From the NCBI GenBank assembly GCA_022483245.1, contig JAKVNR010000001.1, forward strand, positions 62,001 through 126,000: a stretch of DNA of 64,000 nucleotides, read 5' to 3'. Position numbers and translations under genes: made by a program. Source of the DNA: Lactobacillus sp. (GTDB lineage Bacteria > Bacillota > Bacilli > Lactobacillales > Lactobacillaceae). Position 1 is the first letter of the stretch, and every line of letters starts with the position of its first letter. Under the pieces are notes generated by a model. It searched no databases. It was not told the origin of the DNA and saw nothing but the letters and a program-made list of their open reading frames with translations. Below, piece by piece: positions 8,276 through 18,853 of this stretch.

Positions 8276-9655
8276 TTAAATCCACCTCGCTTTTAATGAT
8301 GCTATACAGATATTCTGCTTGCTTTAATGGCTCGTTAAAACGTTGCCGAATTACCGCACGATAGAAATGCTGACTGACACTGGGTTTCTTTGGTAGATGC
8401 TCAGCCAAATGCAGTCCACATTTGAGTTGAAAGACAACCTCTTGCTGGCTGTTGACTTTGATATTTTGTACAAAGGTCTCGAATAATTCAGAATCAAAAT
8501 CGTCCAATATTTGGCCCTGCTGGCACCAGCGAAGGAGGTCACGAAAGTCTTCCAGGTTATTAGCATTATCAGTATTGTTGCTGTTAATTTGCTTGATCTG
8601 TTGCTGGCATTGATAGCTACTTTGTTCCAGTTCAGCAGTTTGATTAATGTATAGTCCCTTATCGATTAATCCTTCTTTCACTAAGTTCATGAGCGTTTCG
8701 GCTTTCTGATCATTGGCCTCAATCTGATTAGTTAACTTACTTAGTTCTCCATCTGGATCATTGAAATATTCCTTCAACTCTTGTACCAATGGGGAAAGCA
8801 AAAATTTCCTGCTGAAATTTAATTTATTCATCATGGTGCAAAAGGCATTTTGAATGCTCTTTTCAGGAACCGACTTCACTGGGCATAGCTTTGCCGAGCG
8901 CAAATGCTTCTGACAGGCCCAGCAGATCTTGTTAGGGCGAGTTTGACGCTTGAAAGTGGTGCCGCAATGGTCACAAATGATCTTGCTAGAGAATAAGTAG
9001 TGTTGTTGATACTTATGACTGCCGGGCTCAATATTTCGCTGTTGGGCGGTTTGTTTTAATCGTTCTTGTACTTCATTAAACTCGCGATGGCTGACTAAGG
9101 CCGGATGATGTTCTTCAATTAAGTATTGTGCTAGTTCACCTTGATTAAAATGGCGGTGGTATTGATCATCACGGTATGTTTTTTGGCACAGCATATCGCC
9201 GGTATAGTTGATATTGCGAAGGATATTAATGACCGTACTGCTCCACCAACGATGTCCGCGCTGGGTTGGTATATGTTCATTGTTCAGATGCTTAGCAATT
9301 TGGCCGGTGGAACTGCCCTGTAGAAATTGAACAAAAATCTGTTTAACGATCTGAGCTTCCTGAGGATTAATTGCTAAGCTGCCATTCTGAATAGAGTAAC
9401 CGTATGGTGCTGAAGAAACCCTGAAACTACCATCCGCAAACCGCTTCCGAATGGCCCAGCGCAAATTACCTGCAGTTGAGTGTGACTCATCCTGAGCAAT
9501 GCTGCTGAGAATAGAAAGGAACAGTTCACTGGCCATCTCACCGGTATTGATACGTTCCTTTTCAAAGTAGATGGGAATGTTTAATTGCTGGAGTTAACGA
9601 ACAATTTTCAAACAATCAGTTGTGTTACGCGATAATCTATTAAAAGATTTGGATT
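8268..9655 (-). pseudogene. Second large serine recombinase, N-terminally truncated with an internal stop
   Basis: ORF 8268..9536 plus upstream in-frame KSFNRLSRNTTDCLKIVR*LQQLNIPIYFEKERINTGEMASELFLSIL. The catalytic N-terminus is missing and TAA interrupts the frame. Confidence 0.8.
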
Positions 9656-9925
9656 ACTGTACTGACACTATATTAGATGCCATAAGAAAGAAACAAAAGG
9701 ATGTTTTATATATCAGGCTATTCTTTTGCTAGTTTGCCCCCCTATATATTAAGTACGCCAAAATTAAGAAAATTTACTAATTTGATGTAGTTTTTCTAAA
9801 AAATTATTAATCAGCTAAAAACAGTACAGGATGGTGGTAGTTAATGAAACAGATTGCTGTGATTGGCAATGGCTTTGATTTATCTTGCGGACTAGAAAGC
9901 AGATACTCTGATTTCTTTAAGAATA

Positions 9926-10813
9926 GGGTCTGTCTTAAAACAACACTTCTAGTCAAAATTCCGGTATAATCTTGTCAAAAACAAGAAATGAGGAACTGAC
10001 CATGACTACCCCTGAAACCCTTTTCGAGAATCGTCACGCCATCTCTGATGAAAATTGGCAACGCATCGAATCGCTTTTCCCCACCTATACCACTGGCCGA
10101 CCGTCCAAGCTAAGCAACCGCGATGCTTTGAACGCCATCTTATGGCAAACCAAAACTGGGGTCCCGTGGCGCGACTTACCAGCTGCGTTCGGCTCGCACC
10201 AAACCGTTTATAGTCGGTATCGGAAATGGACGGATAGTGGGCTATTCGAGCAGATCTTTAAGCTGATTCGCGATGATGACGATCCGGATATGGAGAATGT
10301 CAGTTTAGACTCCACAACGATTCGAGTTCATCAAAGGGTACCGGGGCACAAAAAAGCCATCTGTGAAGTAGAAAATCAAGCAATCGGCATTAGTGCCGGG
10401 GGCCATACAACTAAAATTCATGCCATTGTGGATGGCTTGGGCAACCCGTTTGACTTTATCCTCACGGGTGGCCAAGTTCACGATAGTCGCGCGGCACAAC
10501 CGTTAATCAGCCGGTTAAAACTCGCCGGCGTCAATGTGATTGCCGACAAGGCTTATGGTAGTCAGACCTTCCGTAGCTATTTAGAAGCCGAAGACGGGAC
10601 CTATACCATTCCACCTAAGAGTAACGCCAAAGAAAAGTGGCCGGTTGACTATTACGTCTACCGTGAACGACACTTGATTGAAAACTTCTTCAACCAGTTG
10701 AAAAACTACTGGCGAATTGCGACACGCTACGACAAGTTAGCTCATGTTTATTTACAAAGGGTTTACTTAGTGGCTACCTTGATTCGCCTTAAGTAAGGTT
10801 TTCAGACGGACCC
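9926..10813 (+). mobile_element. IS5-family insertion sequence (888 bp)
   Basis: Terminal inverted repeats GGGTCTGTCTTAAAAC / GTTTTCAGACGGACCC. TA duplicated at 9924-9925 and 10814-10815. Confidence 0.85.
10002..10796 (+). CDS. IS5-family transposase
   Basis: ORF 9972..10796, ISDENWQRIESLFP...LNAILWQTKTGVPWRDLP...GGHTTKIHAIVDGLGNP...RHLIENFFNQLKNYWRIATRYDK. Confidence 0.92.
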   Translation: MTTPETLFENRHAISDENWQRIESLFPTYTTGRPSKLSNRDALNAILWQTKTGVPWRDLPAAFGSHQTVYSRYRKWTDSGLFEQIFKLIRDDDDPDMENVSLDSTTIRVHQRVPGHKKAICEVENQAIGISAGGHTTKIHAIVDGLGNPFDFILTGGQVHDSRAAQPLISRLKLAGVNVIADKAYGSQTFRSYLEAEDGTYTIPPKSNAKEKWPVDYYVYRERHLIENFFNQLKNYWRIATRYDKLAHVYLQRVYLVATLIRLK

Positions 10814-12869
10814 TAGAATAAAAAGTCTATTTGGCAAGTTTAATAATTACGAAGGAATACGTATTTCATTGGAGCTAAAAGGACAGGAAAATGCTTGGAA
10901 AGAGAAACAATTTGATTACTTTCGAGCTGGCCAAAATTTTTGGCCTGATGGAATAACAAGATGGGACTGCATTTTCATTTACGCTGAAAAATTCCTGGAT
11001 GATAGTGAATCTAAGCAGTGGCAGGATGTTGAAAACATAATTTTTAATGTTGTATCAATAGCCTTGTGGCCGGCTAATTCGTCTGAAAAATTCAAAACTA
11101 ATTTGCTATTTAAAGGATCTTCAGCAGAAGAAAGACAAGATAACAAAGAACGTTTTTTTGATATGGTAATGTGCTTTGCTGGGTCAAAGTCTGATAACTT
11201 AGAGAAAAAAACAGATCATTTATTGGCAAGCTTGAAGGAATTTGAAAAGACTTTTGCTGAGTATATTTTAAATGAGTGTAAGGAAGCAGGAAATTCATAT
11301 AGAAACGAAGCTGCTGACTTAATCAAAGTTTTAGCCGGATGGGATGATAATAGTACAAGCAATGATACCTTAGATGTACTTTCCTTTAACTATTCATTAG
11401 ATTCACGATTCGGAGAAGAATTGCGGGACAAAAGATATTCGCTTAATTCTTGGACAAATATTCATGGGCTAGCAAGTTATAGTGATAAAAATGCGGAGAG
11501 TTATATTAATCGTATTCAGGGGACGAGGTTGAAGAAGTTACCTGCTCCAATTTTTGGTATTGATAATCATGATATTCTTCGCGATAATTTCCCTGATGAT
11601 TTACGGTTGCTATTTACTAAGTCTTATCGGCTTGTCAACAATAATATTATCTCTATGCTTCAAACTGATACTTTTACTAATGCCGAGTGTATTATGTTTT
11701 ATGGTCATTCACTTGGCAGAGCTGATTATTCATATTTTGAAACACTGTTTGATGATTCGGACTTATATAGTAGTCAGACCAAACTGATTTTTTATTACTA
11801 TGAAGAAGATAATCCGTTGACGAGTCGCGAGCAATACACCTCAGACGTTGTACGGTTATTGACTAGCTATGGTCAAACCCTTAGTAATATTCATGGTGAA
11901 AATATTGTTAATAAGTTGGTTTTAGAACATAGACTTGAAGTATTACCCTATCCCGAATTCTAATTCTTAACTATTCATTTTGTTCGTAATGAACAGTCTA
12001 AAGAAAATGTTGCGCATAAAACTTCTTGTGAGGTGGAATTATATTATACCGGGATGGAGGAGTTGAGATTAGAGTTGTAGATCGGGTTCCCACAAACGCA
12101 CTGCTTTGATCGATAGGACTAATAGGTTTCCACAGACCGATTAAAAATCTTGCCTCTAAATAATGTTGAAAATTATCAAATCCATGGGGCGCAACGGTTG
12201 TGTAGACATAAAAGCTATCATTACACAGACATAGCCAACCGCACCTCATAGCCGTTTATCCTCAATGTGCAATTGGCAGAAACCAGTCACTGCATGTTGA
12301 GAGCGTAACGGTCCTCGAACGTACAGAAAAATAGCGTATGAATGCCGGTGTGATGGCATTCATGATAGATTGAAAGTGTACTAATTCCCGTTTTATTGAT
12401 TGGAATTAGTACACTTTTTCTATTGAGGACTAGCGGGTCGAGTGTTCTATGTCCTATTTCGATAGTCGAGTGTGCGAATGTCCAGTTTGGCAGATTGTGT
12501 TGATTAGAGTAGTGAAAGTAGAAGTGAGCCTTGATATGGTAGCGTTTGTGGTATGTACGAATCGGTAAGTTTGGTACCAAGGAGTGAGTTAACGAAAATA
12601 ATATTGAATGTATGCTAATTCGGTTAAAATATCGAAAATTCGCAGGAGAGTTGTATACTCGACGTGTATGACAAAAATTATCCTTTTTTAAGGATAAATC
12701 AGCTATGCAAGAAATAAATGTTAATCAGCATTTATCACAAATTTCAACTGAATATTCAATCCATGAATCGAAGGTTGATACTATGGTCAGTCAAGCCGAT
12801 TTAAAGTTGGAATAATCAGCAAAAATAAGTAAACGTTTTCAATAGTCTGCTACAATAGAGTATACTCAG

Positions 12870-13244
12870 TTGACCGACGTTGAAGTTATTCAACGCTTAC
12901 TGGCTTTCAATGATGATCTTAAACAAGCTTATCGTTATTATCAGGACCTTATTCTCGCGATCAATCATCGTAGTAAGGATGAACTCAATCATTTACTCGC
13001 GATTAAATGGACCCAGCTTCCCCAATCACTTCAAAAAGTTCAACGGACTCTCCGGAGGCATCGTAAAGAGATTATCACCAGCTTTAAATATGGTGACTAC
13101 ACTAATGGTCCAGTCGAAGGAACTAACAATAAGATCAAAGTTATTAAACGAACTGCTTATGGCTTTCGTAACTTCTTTAATTTTCGGGCGCCAATCCTGC
13201 TTGCCCCTCCTAAACTCATGCTTTGCCATCAACTGGAAGAATAA
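12870..13244 (+). pseudogene. ISL3-family transposase, C-terminal remnant
   Basis: SFKYGDYTNGPVEGTNNKIKVIKRTAYGFRNFFNFRAPILL, followed by a terminal-repeat-like TTGACGAAGAGCC at about 13317-13329. Confidence 0.85.
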
Positions 13245-13335
13245 AAGAACAGCTCATGTCCAATCTCAGACACGAGCTGTTTGAAAAGTTATTCAAATTT
13301 TTCTATCAGTACTTCTTGACGAAGAGCCATAAAAA

Positions 13336-13363
13336 AGAACTGCTCCATCAAAAGCAGTTCTTC
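13336..13363 (-). terminator. Rho-independent terminator of the cold-shock gene
   Basis: AAGAACTGCT-ccatcaaa-AGCAGTTCTT, 10-bp stem. Confidence 0.75.
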
Positions 13364-13378
13364 ATAATATTAGACAAA

Positions 13379-13579
13379 TTATTGTGGAACAACATTAGTC
13401 GCTTGAGGTCCTCGATCGCCTTGTTCAACATCGTAACTAACTTTTTGCCCTTCCTCAAGACTCTTAAAACCGTTAGTTTTAATTGATGAAAAGTGTACGA
13501 ATACATCTTTACCATCTGAACCAGCGATAAACCCAAAGCCCTTATCAGCATTAAACCATTTTACAGTACCATTTTGCAT
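13379..13579 (-). CDS. Cold-shock protein (CspA family, 66 aa)
   Basis: [36 protein letters not shown]1/RNP2 motifs. Confidence 0.97.
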   Translation of the reverse strand: MQNGTVKWFNADKGFGFIAGSDGKDVFVHFSSIKTNGFKSLEEGQKVSYDVEQGDRGPQATNVVPQ

Positions 13580-13777
13580 ATATATATATCCTCCTAGGAA
13601 TCAAACCAAAGTAACCAAATTGAATTAACATCTAAGAAAATAATAGATAGCAAAGATGAATGATACTTATAACTTCCGTATATGTTAACTTAACTAACTT
13701 TAACACTTTAATTCGCTGTATGCAACCCTAAATAATTCAAGCGCACAGTTTTTCATATGACGCCGGATTTACAATCT

Positions 13778-14763
13778 AAGTGCAACATCATAAATTAAAC
13801 AAAAAGGCCATGAAGACCTAAACTTAAATTGACTCAAAAAATAAGAAAGGTGATCTTCATGACTCAAATTGATTCTAACATTCCTCGTCATTACCATCAA
13901 CTGACCAGTGAGCAGCGTGGACAGATCGAGGCCCTCCATGATCTGAACTGGTCTAATGCCGCGATCGCCAGAAAGCTTCACTGTCATCGGTCAACGATTG
14001 GCCGTGAGCTTAAACGGGGTCATTTCTTCTTTAAGCTCCTAACCAAGCAGTTTAAATGTCAATTTAACGCGATAAGTGTGGACGAGTTTATCGGTCAGTT
14101 TAAGTTAAAGTTCCCTGACCAGTTTTGCCCGTCAACGCCAACCGTTTACCGTTATATTGACCAGGGACGATTAACCATTAAGAACCTTGATTTACCACAG
14201 AAGCTAAGTCGACACCTAAAAAGGCACCATCGTTCTCACTCGCGGCAAGCAGTGAAGCGGCTGGGAGTCTCAATTGAAAAACGTCCGCTGGAGATTAACC
14301 AGCGCCAGCACCCCTTTGATTGGGAGGGCGATTTAGTCAAGGGAGTTCGGCGTAAGAATCAGCCGGCCCTGATGACTCTCACAGAACGCTTAACGCGCTT
14401 TGAGATTGTCATTAAGATTCCCAATTACCAAGCAGAGACCTGTCGTCAGGAGCTTCAGAAGGTGATTAACTTGGTTTAACTCGATTACCTTTGATAACGG
14501 TGCTGAATTCTCCAAGCTGGCCAAAATTAGGCATGCCAAGATTTACTTTGCCCACCCGTACTCGCCTTGGGAACGCGGAAGCAATGAAAACAATAATGGA
14601 CTGCTTCGCCAATTCTACCCTAAGGGACAGCCCATCAAGCAATCCCTTCTCTACCTCCACCAAGCAGTCCAAGCTATCAACACTAAACCCCGCAAGCTTC
14701 TTCACTACCACACCGCTCAACAGTGTTTCCATCAATGTTTAGCTTCATAGCCATGTTGCACTT
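13778..14763 (+). mobile_element. IS30-family element with frameshifted transposase
   Basis: 11-bp inverted ends AAGTGCAACAT / ATGTTGCACTT. ORF 13859..14479 (YHQLTSEQRGQIEALHDL...HRSTIGRELKRG) continues in another frame (FDNGAEFSKLAKI..., YFAHPYSPWERGSNENNNGLLRQFYPKG). Confidence 0.88.
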
Positions 14764-14868
14764 GAGTTGACAATTCAGGATTTTCATAAAAATCACTCTT
14801 TCTGGATATGTAATAATTGATTATTTAACAAGATTTAGTACAATATTAAGTACAAGGAGGTGAATAAA

Positions 14869-15147
14869 ATGACTTTAGCATTAACTCAAAGTGATTTTAG
14901 AGCTCACATTAAGAAGTACCTAGACCAAGTTAATGACGATGATGAGGTTGTTTATGTAGCAAGATCTAATAGTCGTTCTGTTGCAGTTTTATCTCAAGAT
15001 AAACTGTATTGGATGGAAAAAGCATTGCAGGCTAAAGAAGACTCTTTAGATTATGCTGTAGCTCGTGATCAATTAATTCAGCGGCATGTTTTACCAGATG
15101 ATCCAATTGTTGAATCTAATGATGACTATTGGGGGCAGTTTAAATAA
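14869..15147 (+). CDS. Type II TA antitoxin (Phd/YefM-like)
   Basis: MTLALTQSDFRAHIKKYLDQVNDDDEVVYVARSNSRSVAVLSQDKLYWMEK, stop overlaps the toxin start. Confidence 0.82.
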   Translation: MTLALTQSDFRAHIKKYLDQVNDDDEVVYVARSNSRSVAVLSQDKLYWMEKALQAKEDSLDYAVARDQLIQRHVLPDDPIVESNDDYWGQFK

Positions 15148-15452
15148 TGGCAAAACTTAGATTTAGACCTCGAGCGACCTTTAATGCTGATCTGAAAAGA
15201 CTTGGTCGATTAGATCCGTCAATTATTGATGAAGTCAAGGATGCCATTGATGAAATTTTAGAAACAGGCAAATTGTCGCCTGAATACAATGGCCATCCAC
15301 TTAAGCGTCGTTTGTCGGGTTATCGCGAGTTTCATGTTCGTGATACACCTAAAGGGCAAAAGCCAGATGATACTAATGATGTATTAGTAGTTTGGTATAT
15401 TGAACATAATGAGTTAGTTGCAGTCGGTGTTCGAGTAGGGTCACATGATTGA
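15147..15452 (+). CDS. Type II TA toxin, YafQ/RelE superfamily
   Basis: LRFRPRATFNADLKRLGRLD...LKRRLSGYREFHVRD...VLVVWYIEHNELVAVGVRVGSH, next to the antitoxin. Confidence 0.82.
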   Translation: MAKLRFRPRATFNADLKRLGRLDPSIIDEVKDAIDEILETGKLSPEYNGHPLKRRLSGYREFHVRDTPKGQKPDDTNDVLVVWYIEHNELVAVGVRVGSHD

Positions 15453-15520
15453 CTTTTTCCAAATCAAAATAGTTCAAAGAAGTTTCATAAATAAAGAGTC
15501 CTCCATAATTGGAGGATTTT

Positions 15521-16063
15521 TTAGTTCATCCCTTTCCGGCTTCTTAAGAGCCGCTCCATGACATCATCTTGTGGGGTAGATCCCTGATAGGCAGTTGCGT
15601 TGTTTTCCTTAACTACTTGAAAAATCTGAAACCATAACTGGCTTGATTGCTTCATGTAATCACGGCTCATAGAAACATATGGAGGAGCGATAGCATTGCC
15701 GGTGGTAGGGTGGCGAGCAAGAAAACCAAACTTAGAGATACATTCTTCACACTGAATCCACCGACTAACACTGACTGCATATTGTTCGATTAGCTGAGTA
15801 TTAACCAATTTCTCACAACCCCGTTCAACCAACCATTCCCAGGTTTCTTTGAAGATATCGGCAGCGTCAAACTCTAAACCATTTTTCTGCTTGGCTTTCA
15901 GGTACTTTTTGACTGGCGGCATCACGTGACCTTCAAGATCGGTTTGCGTTGGCAGGTCGATGACGGTTGCTTCTTGACCGGCTTCGAGCTTATCGTGTAG
16001 TGATTTAGATTTACGACCAGCCCCGACTCGAGCGCCACCACGATTTGCACCATCTTTAGCCAA
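15521..16063 (-). CDS. Phage terminase small subunit, P27-like
   Basis: GGARVGAGRKSKSLHDKLEAGQ...LEGHVMPPVKKYLKAKQKNG...; adjacent phage genes. Confidence 0.8.
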   Translation of the reverse strand: MAKDGANRGGARVGAGRKSKSLHDKLEAGQEATVIDLPTQTDLEGHVMPPVKKYLKAKQKNGLEFDAADIFKETWEWLVERGCEKLVNTQLIEQYAVSVSRWIQCEECISKFGFLARHPTTGNAIAPPYVSMSRDYMKQSSQLWFQIFQVVKENNATAYQGSTPQDDVMERLLRSRKGMN

Positions 16064-16182
16064 ATCTTTCCCTCCTTCCGGCAGGGGTTAATACCCCGTT
16101 TGATTTCGATTTTTTGTACACGAATGCCCAGCCCCGCTCCCGCGCGCAAAATTTTTAAGGATTTAATGGCCCCCTCCGTAGT

Positions 16183-16560
16183 CTAATAATGATATTGACG
16201 TGGTTTTTGATGCCAGAGATCATCCATCTGCGCTGTGATACGGGAGTGACATGGCTTGCATGACGCCATTAGGTTCTTGAAGTCGTTGGTGCCACCGTGT
16301 TCGAGCGGTAAAACATGATGAACCTCGGTAGCTTGGGTATATCTGCCCTGGCTCAGACACATCTCACAGAAGGGATGGTGAAGCAGGTATCGCTTCCTGA
16401 TCCTAGGCCAGCCATGATGATAACGTGGTCGGTTGCGCTTTGGTCGTTGGTATTGATTGTAGTAAGAGCTGACTTGCCTAGCGTGGATGTCACAGTAAGT
16501 GTTGTGAGTCAGTCGCGGGCAGCCGGGGTAACGGCACGGTTTCTTGGGTGAGTAAGGCAT
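16183..16560 (-). CDS. Phage HNH endonuclease
   Basis: RKRYLLHHPFCEMCLSQGRYTQATEVHHVLPLEHGGTNDFKNLMASCKPCHSRIT. Probable start MPYSPKKPCRYPGCPRL. Confidence 0.9.
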   Translation of the reverse strand: MPYSPKKPCRYPGCPRLTHNTYCDIHARQVSSYYNQYQRPKRNRPRYHHGWPRIRKRYLLHHPFCEMCLSQGRYTQATEVHHVLPLEHGGTNDFKNLMASCKPCHSRITAQMDDLWHQKPRQYHY

Positions 16561-16706
16561 GGCACTCCTCCTTTCCACAGGCATAAGAAAAGCCAAGCAG
16601 GGTAGCCTGCCAGGCTTAAGTCTTATAAAGCAAATGCCTTGTCTTAATTTTCTACACTATCATCGTAACATGAATAAGGTTTCTATTTGTTCTCCGTTTT
16701 ACCTTT

Positions 16707-17174
16707 TTAGTGGTGGGTGCCATAGAGGAGCAGAGTTAAGTGATCGAGGGACTTGTTCTTGCGATTGTAAGCTGTTGTCTTAGCAATGAAATATTTATCC
16801 ATTATGATTGTCAATCCTTCGTTCATTGATTGGTGCGGAGCCCGGTAGCAAACGTCCAGGATAAAGCGTTCATCTTCAGACAGTTCCTGCCAGGCCGGTT
16901 CAAACCATTTGAAGTAGAGCTGGGCTTGCCGGTAGCGTTCATTCAGCTTAGCCGTCTGATTGATGCCATGAAGCAAGCGGTGCTCAGTGGGGTTATCTTT
17001 GTTGGTGCCGCCGGGAGCAAAAACGTACTGTGGTGAATTGATGCCTATCATCTGTTCCTTAGCCAGCTTCAAACCATCCTGATAAGAGTCAATGATGAAC
17101 TTCATACCATCGTAGTCTTTCAAAGCTGCAACGGTAGCTCTTCGTTTATCTAGGTAATTCCACATGATACTCAT
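16707..17174 (-). CDS. Phage DUF1492/ArpU-like late transcriptional regulator
   Basis: 155 aa with RYRQAQLYFKWFEPAWQELSEDERFILDVCYRA and a C-terminal HTH-like segment, upstream of HNH/TerS. Confidence 0.6.
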   Translation of the reverse strand: MSIMWNYLDKRRATVAALKDYDGMKFIIDSYQDGLKLAKEQMIGINSPQYVFAPGGTNKDNPTEHRLLHGINQTAKLNERYRQAQLYFKWFEPAWQELSEDERFILDVCYRAPHQSMNEGLTIIMDKYFIAKTTAYNRKNKSLDHLTLLLYGTHH

Positions 17175-17661
17175 GCCACAACACTTCCTCTCAAGTTAGC
17201 CCTCACCGCGTTGATCAATGCTAGCTGCGTTTTATCCTTGTGCTTCAAGGCGTCCAAAATGTTCTCATCAATTGTGTCTTTGGTGATGATGTGGTGGATC
17301 ACCACGGGCTGTTGCTGACCCTGCCTCCAGAGCCGGGCATTGGTTTGCTGGTAAAGCTCCAAGCTCCAGGTTAGTCCATACCAAATTAAAGTGGCGCCAC
17401 CAGCTTGAAGGTTGAGCCCGTGACCCGCAGAAGCCGGATGGATCAGTGCGAGTGGAATTCTGCCAGCGTTCCAGTCTTGAATATCTTTAGGTGTTTTAAT
17501 CTCTCGAACCGTGAAACGTTGTTTAATCTGCACAAGGTCATGCTTGAACCAGTAAGCGACTAGCACGGGCTTGCCATTTGCGGCTTCGATTAGATCTTCT
17601 AAAGCATCGAGTTTGCGCTGGTGGATTTGAACAACTTGTTGCTGATCATCGTAGACACAGC
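17171..17661 (-). pseudogene. C-terminal fragment of a phage SNF2-like helicase
   Basis: IHPASAGHGLNLQAGGATLIWYGLTWSLELYQQTNARLWRQGQ (helicase motifs V/VI). The N-terminal part is absent; the homology ends near 17661. Confidence 0.8.
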
Positions 17662-17964
17662 CATTGGCAATGATGTTTGGATTGGGCGAAAGGCAACCAT
17701 CATGCCGGGAGTCACGATTGGTGATGGGGCATTATTGGAGCGCAAGCCGTTGTTACAAAAAATGTTGCGCCGTACACGATTGTTGGAGGAAATCCGGCCA
17801 AACTAATCAGGGCAAGATTTGATGATGCAACAATTTCAGCATTATAGGAAATTAGCTGGTGGGATTTTCCAGATGAACTGCTCGATAAAATTGTCCCTTT
17901 TCTAACGGAATTAGATTTGACCGACGCGATCACAAAATTAAAGGAAATTAAAGAGCAAATTTAA
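17662..17964 (+). pseudogene. Xenobiotic (CatB/Vat-like) hexapeptide acetyltransferase remnant
   Basis: [23 protein letters not shown] then, after a frame change, [55 protein letters not shown]. Confidence 0.85.
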
Positions 17965-18126
17965 TAGTTAGATCTGTTTTTGATATTATGAATTTAGTGT
18001 CTTTAGTTTTGCGTGATTATTAATTCGGAGAGGAATATGAAACTGGAAGAAGGCTTAGGAGTAAATTTTGATCGAGATTGATATCCGTTTTGGTTTTGTA
18101 AGCGATAATCAGAAAGGATATTCAAA

Positions 18127-18687
18127 ATGAAGATTGAGAAAAACAGTGCGTTGCTAGTGATTGACATTCAACAAGAAGATTTCAACAACTTGGATAAAAA
18201 TGATCCCCGTTGGACCACGATTCACAATGCCAAAAGAGTTTTAGACGTTTTTAGAGCAAAGAAACTGCCAGTAATTCAGGTGAAAGAAGTTCATCGTGCT
18301 AATATGGTTGATTTTGGACGTGAGCTTGATGGTGCTGAAGATGTACATTGTCTGGACAGCAACCCAGATACCGATTATGCTAAGCTGACCTATCCGATTG
18401 AAGGAGAATATCGCATCATTAAGAGACGTTACAGTGCTTTCTTTGCAACTGATTTAGAGCTGCTCTTAAAATGTCTTCATGTCGATACTCTTTATTTAAT
18501 TGGCGGGTTAACCGGTGTATGCATTCATTACACAGCGGTGGATGCTCACCAGAATAATTACTTTGTTAAAGTTGTGACAGATGCAGTGGCTGGTTCTAGT
18601 CAAGAAGCTCATGAATATGCTTTAAAAGCGATTAAATATATGCAACGGGATGCTTTAATCACTGTAGCTGTTGAAAATGCAGATTAA
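18127..18687 (+). CDS. Cysteine hydrolase, isochorismatase family
   Basis: ALLVIDIQQEDFNN...IKRRYSAFFATDLELLLK...LYLIGGLTGVCIHYTAVDAHQNNYFVKVVTDAVAG. Confidence 0.92.
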   Translation: MKIEKNSALLVIDIQQEDFNNLDKNDPRWTTIHNAKRVLDVFRAKKLPVIQVKEVHRANMVDFGRELDGAEDVHCLDSNPDTDYAKLTYPIEGEYRIIKRRYSAFFATDLELLLKCLHVDTLYLIGGLTGVCIHYTAVDAHQNNYFVKVVTDAVAGSSQEAHEYALKAIKYMQRDALITVAVENAD

Positions 18688-18853
18688 TATCTAAAAATAC
18701 TGCCAGCATATGGTTGTCAAATATCGCATAATTGTTAGGTGTAACTCTAACAGTTATGCGGCTTTTTATTTTCTGAATGATTTGTCACTATTTAATAAAC
18801 GTTTCTGTTACACTGGGTTTAACTATTAACGCTATGAAGAAAGAGGTGCCGCT

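Larger units (their letters stand above)
9844..11963 (+). pseudogene. AbiH-family abortive-infection gene interrupted by an IS5-family element
   Basis: 5' part 9844-9925 reads MKQIAVIGNGFDLSCGLESRYSDFFKN. 3' part resumes at 10814 as ...IKSLFGKFNNYEGIRISLELKGQEN...; removing the IS and one TA restores the frame. Confidence 0.8.

Noticed and set aside
11998-12580. Minus-strand ORFs 11998..12249 and 12287..12580
   Set aside because: No RBS and no recognisable motif. Probably chance ORFs in decayed DNA.
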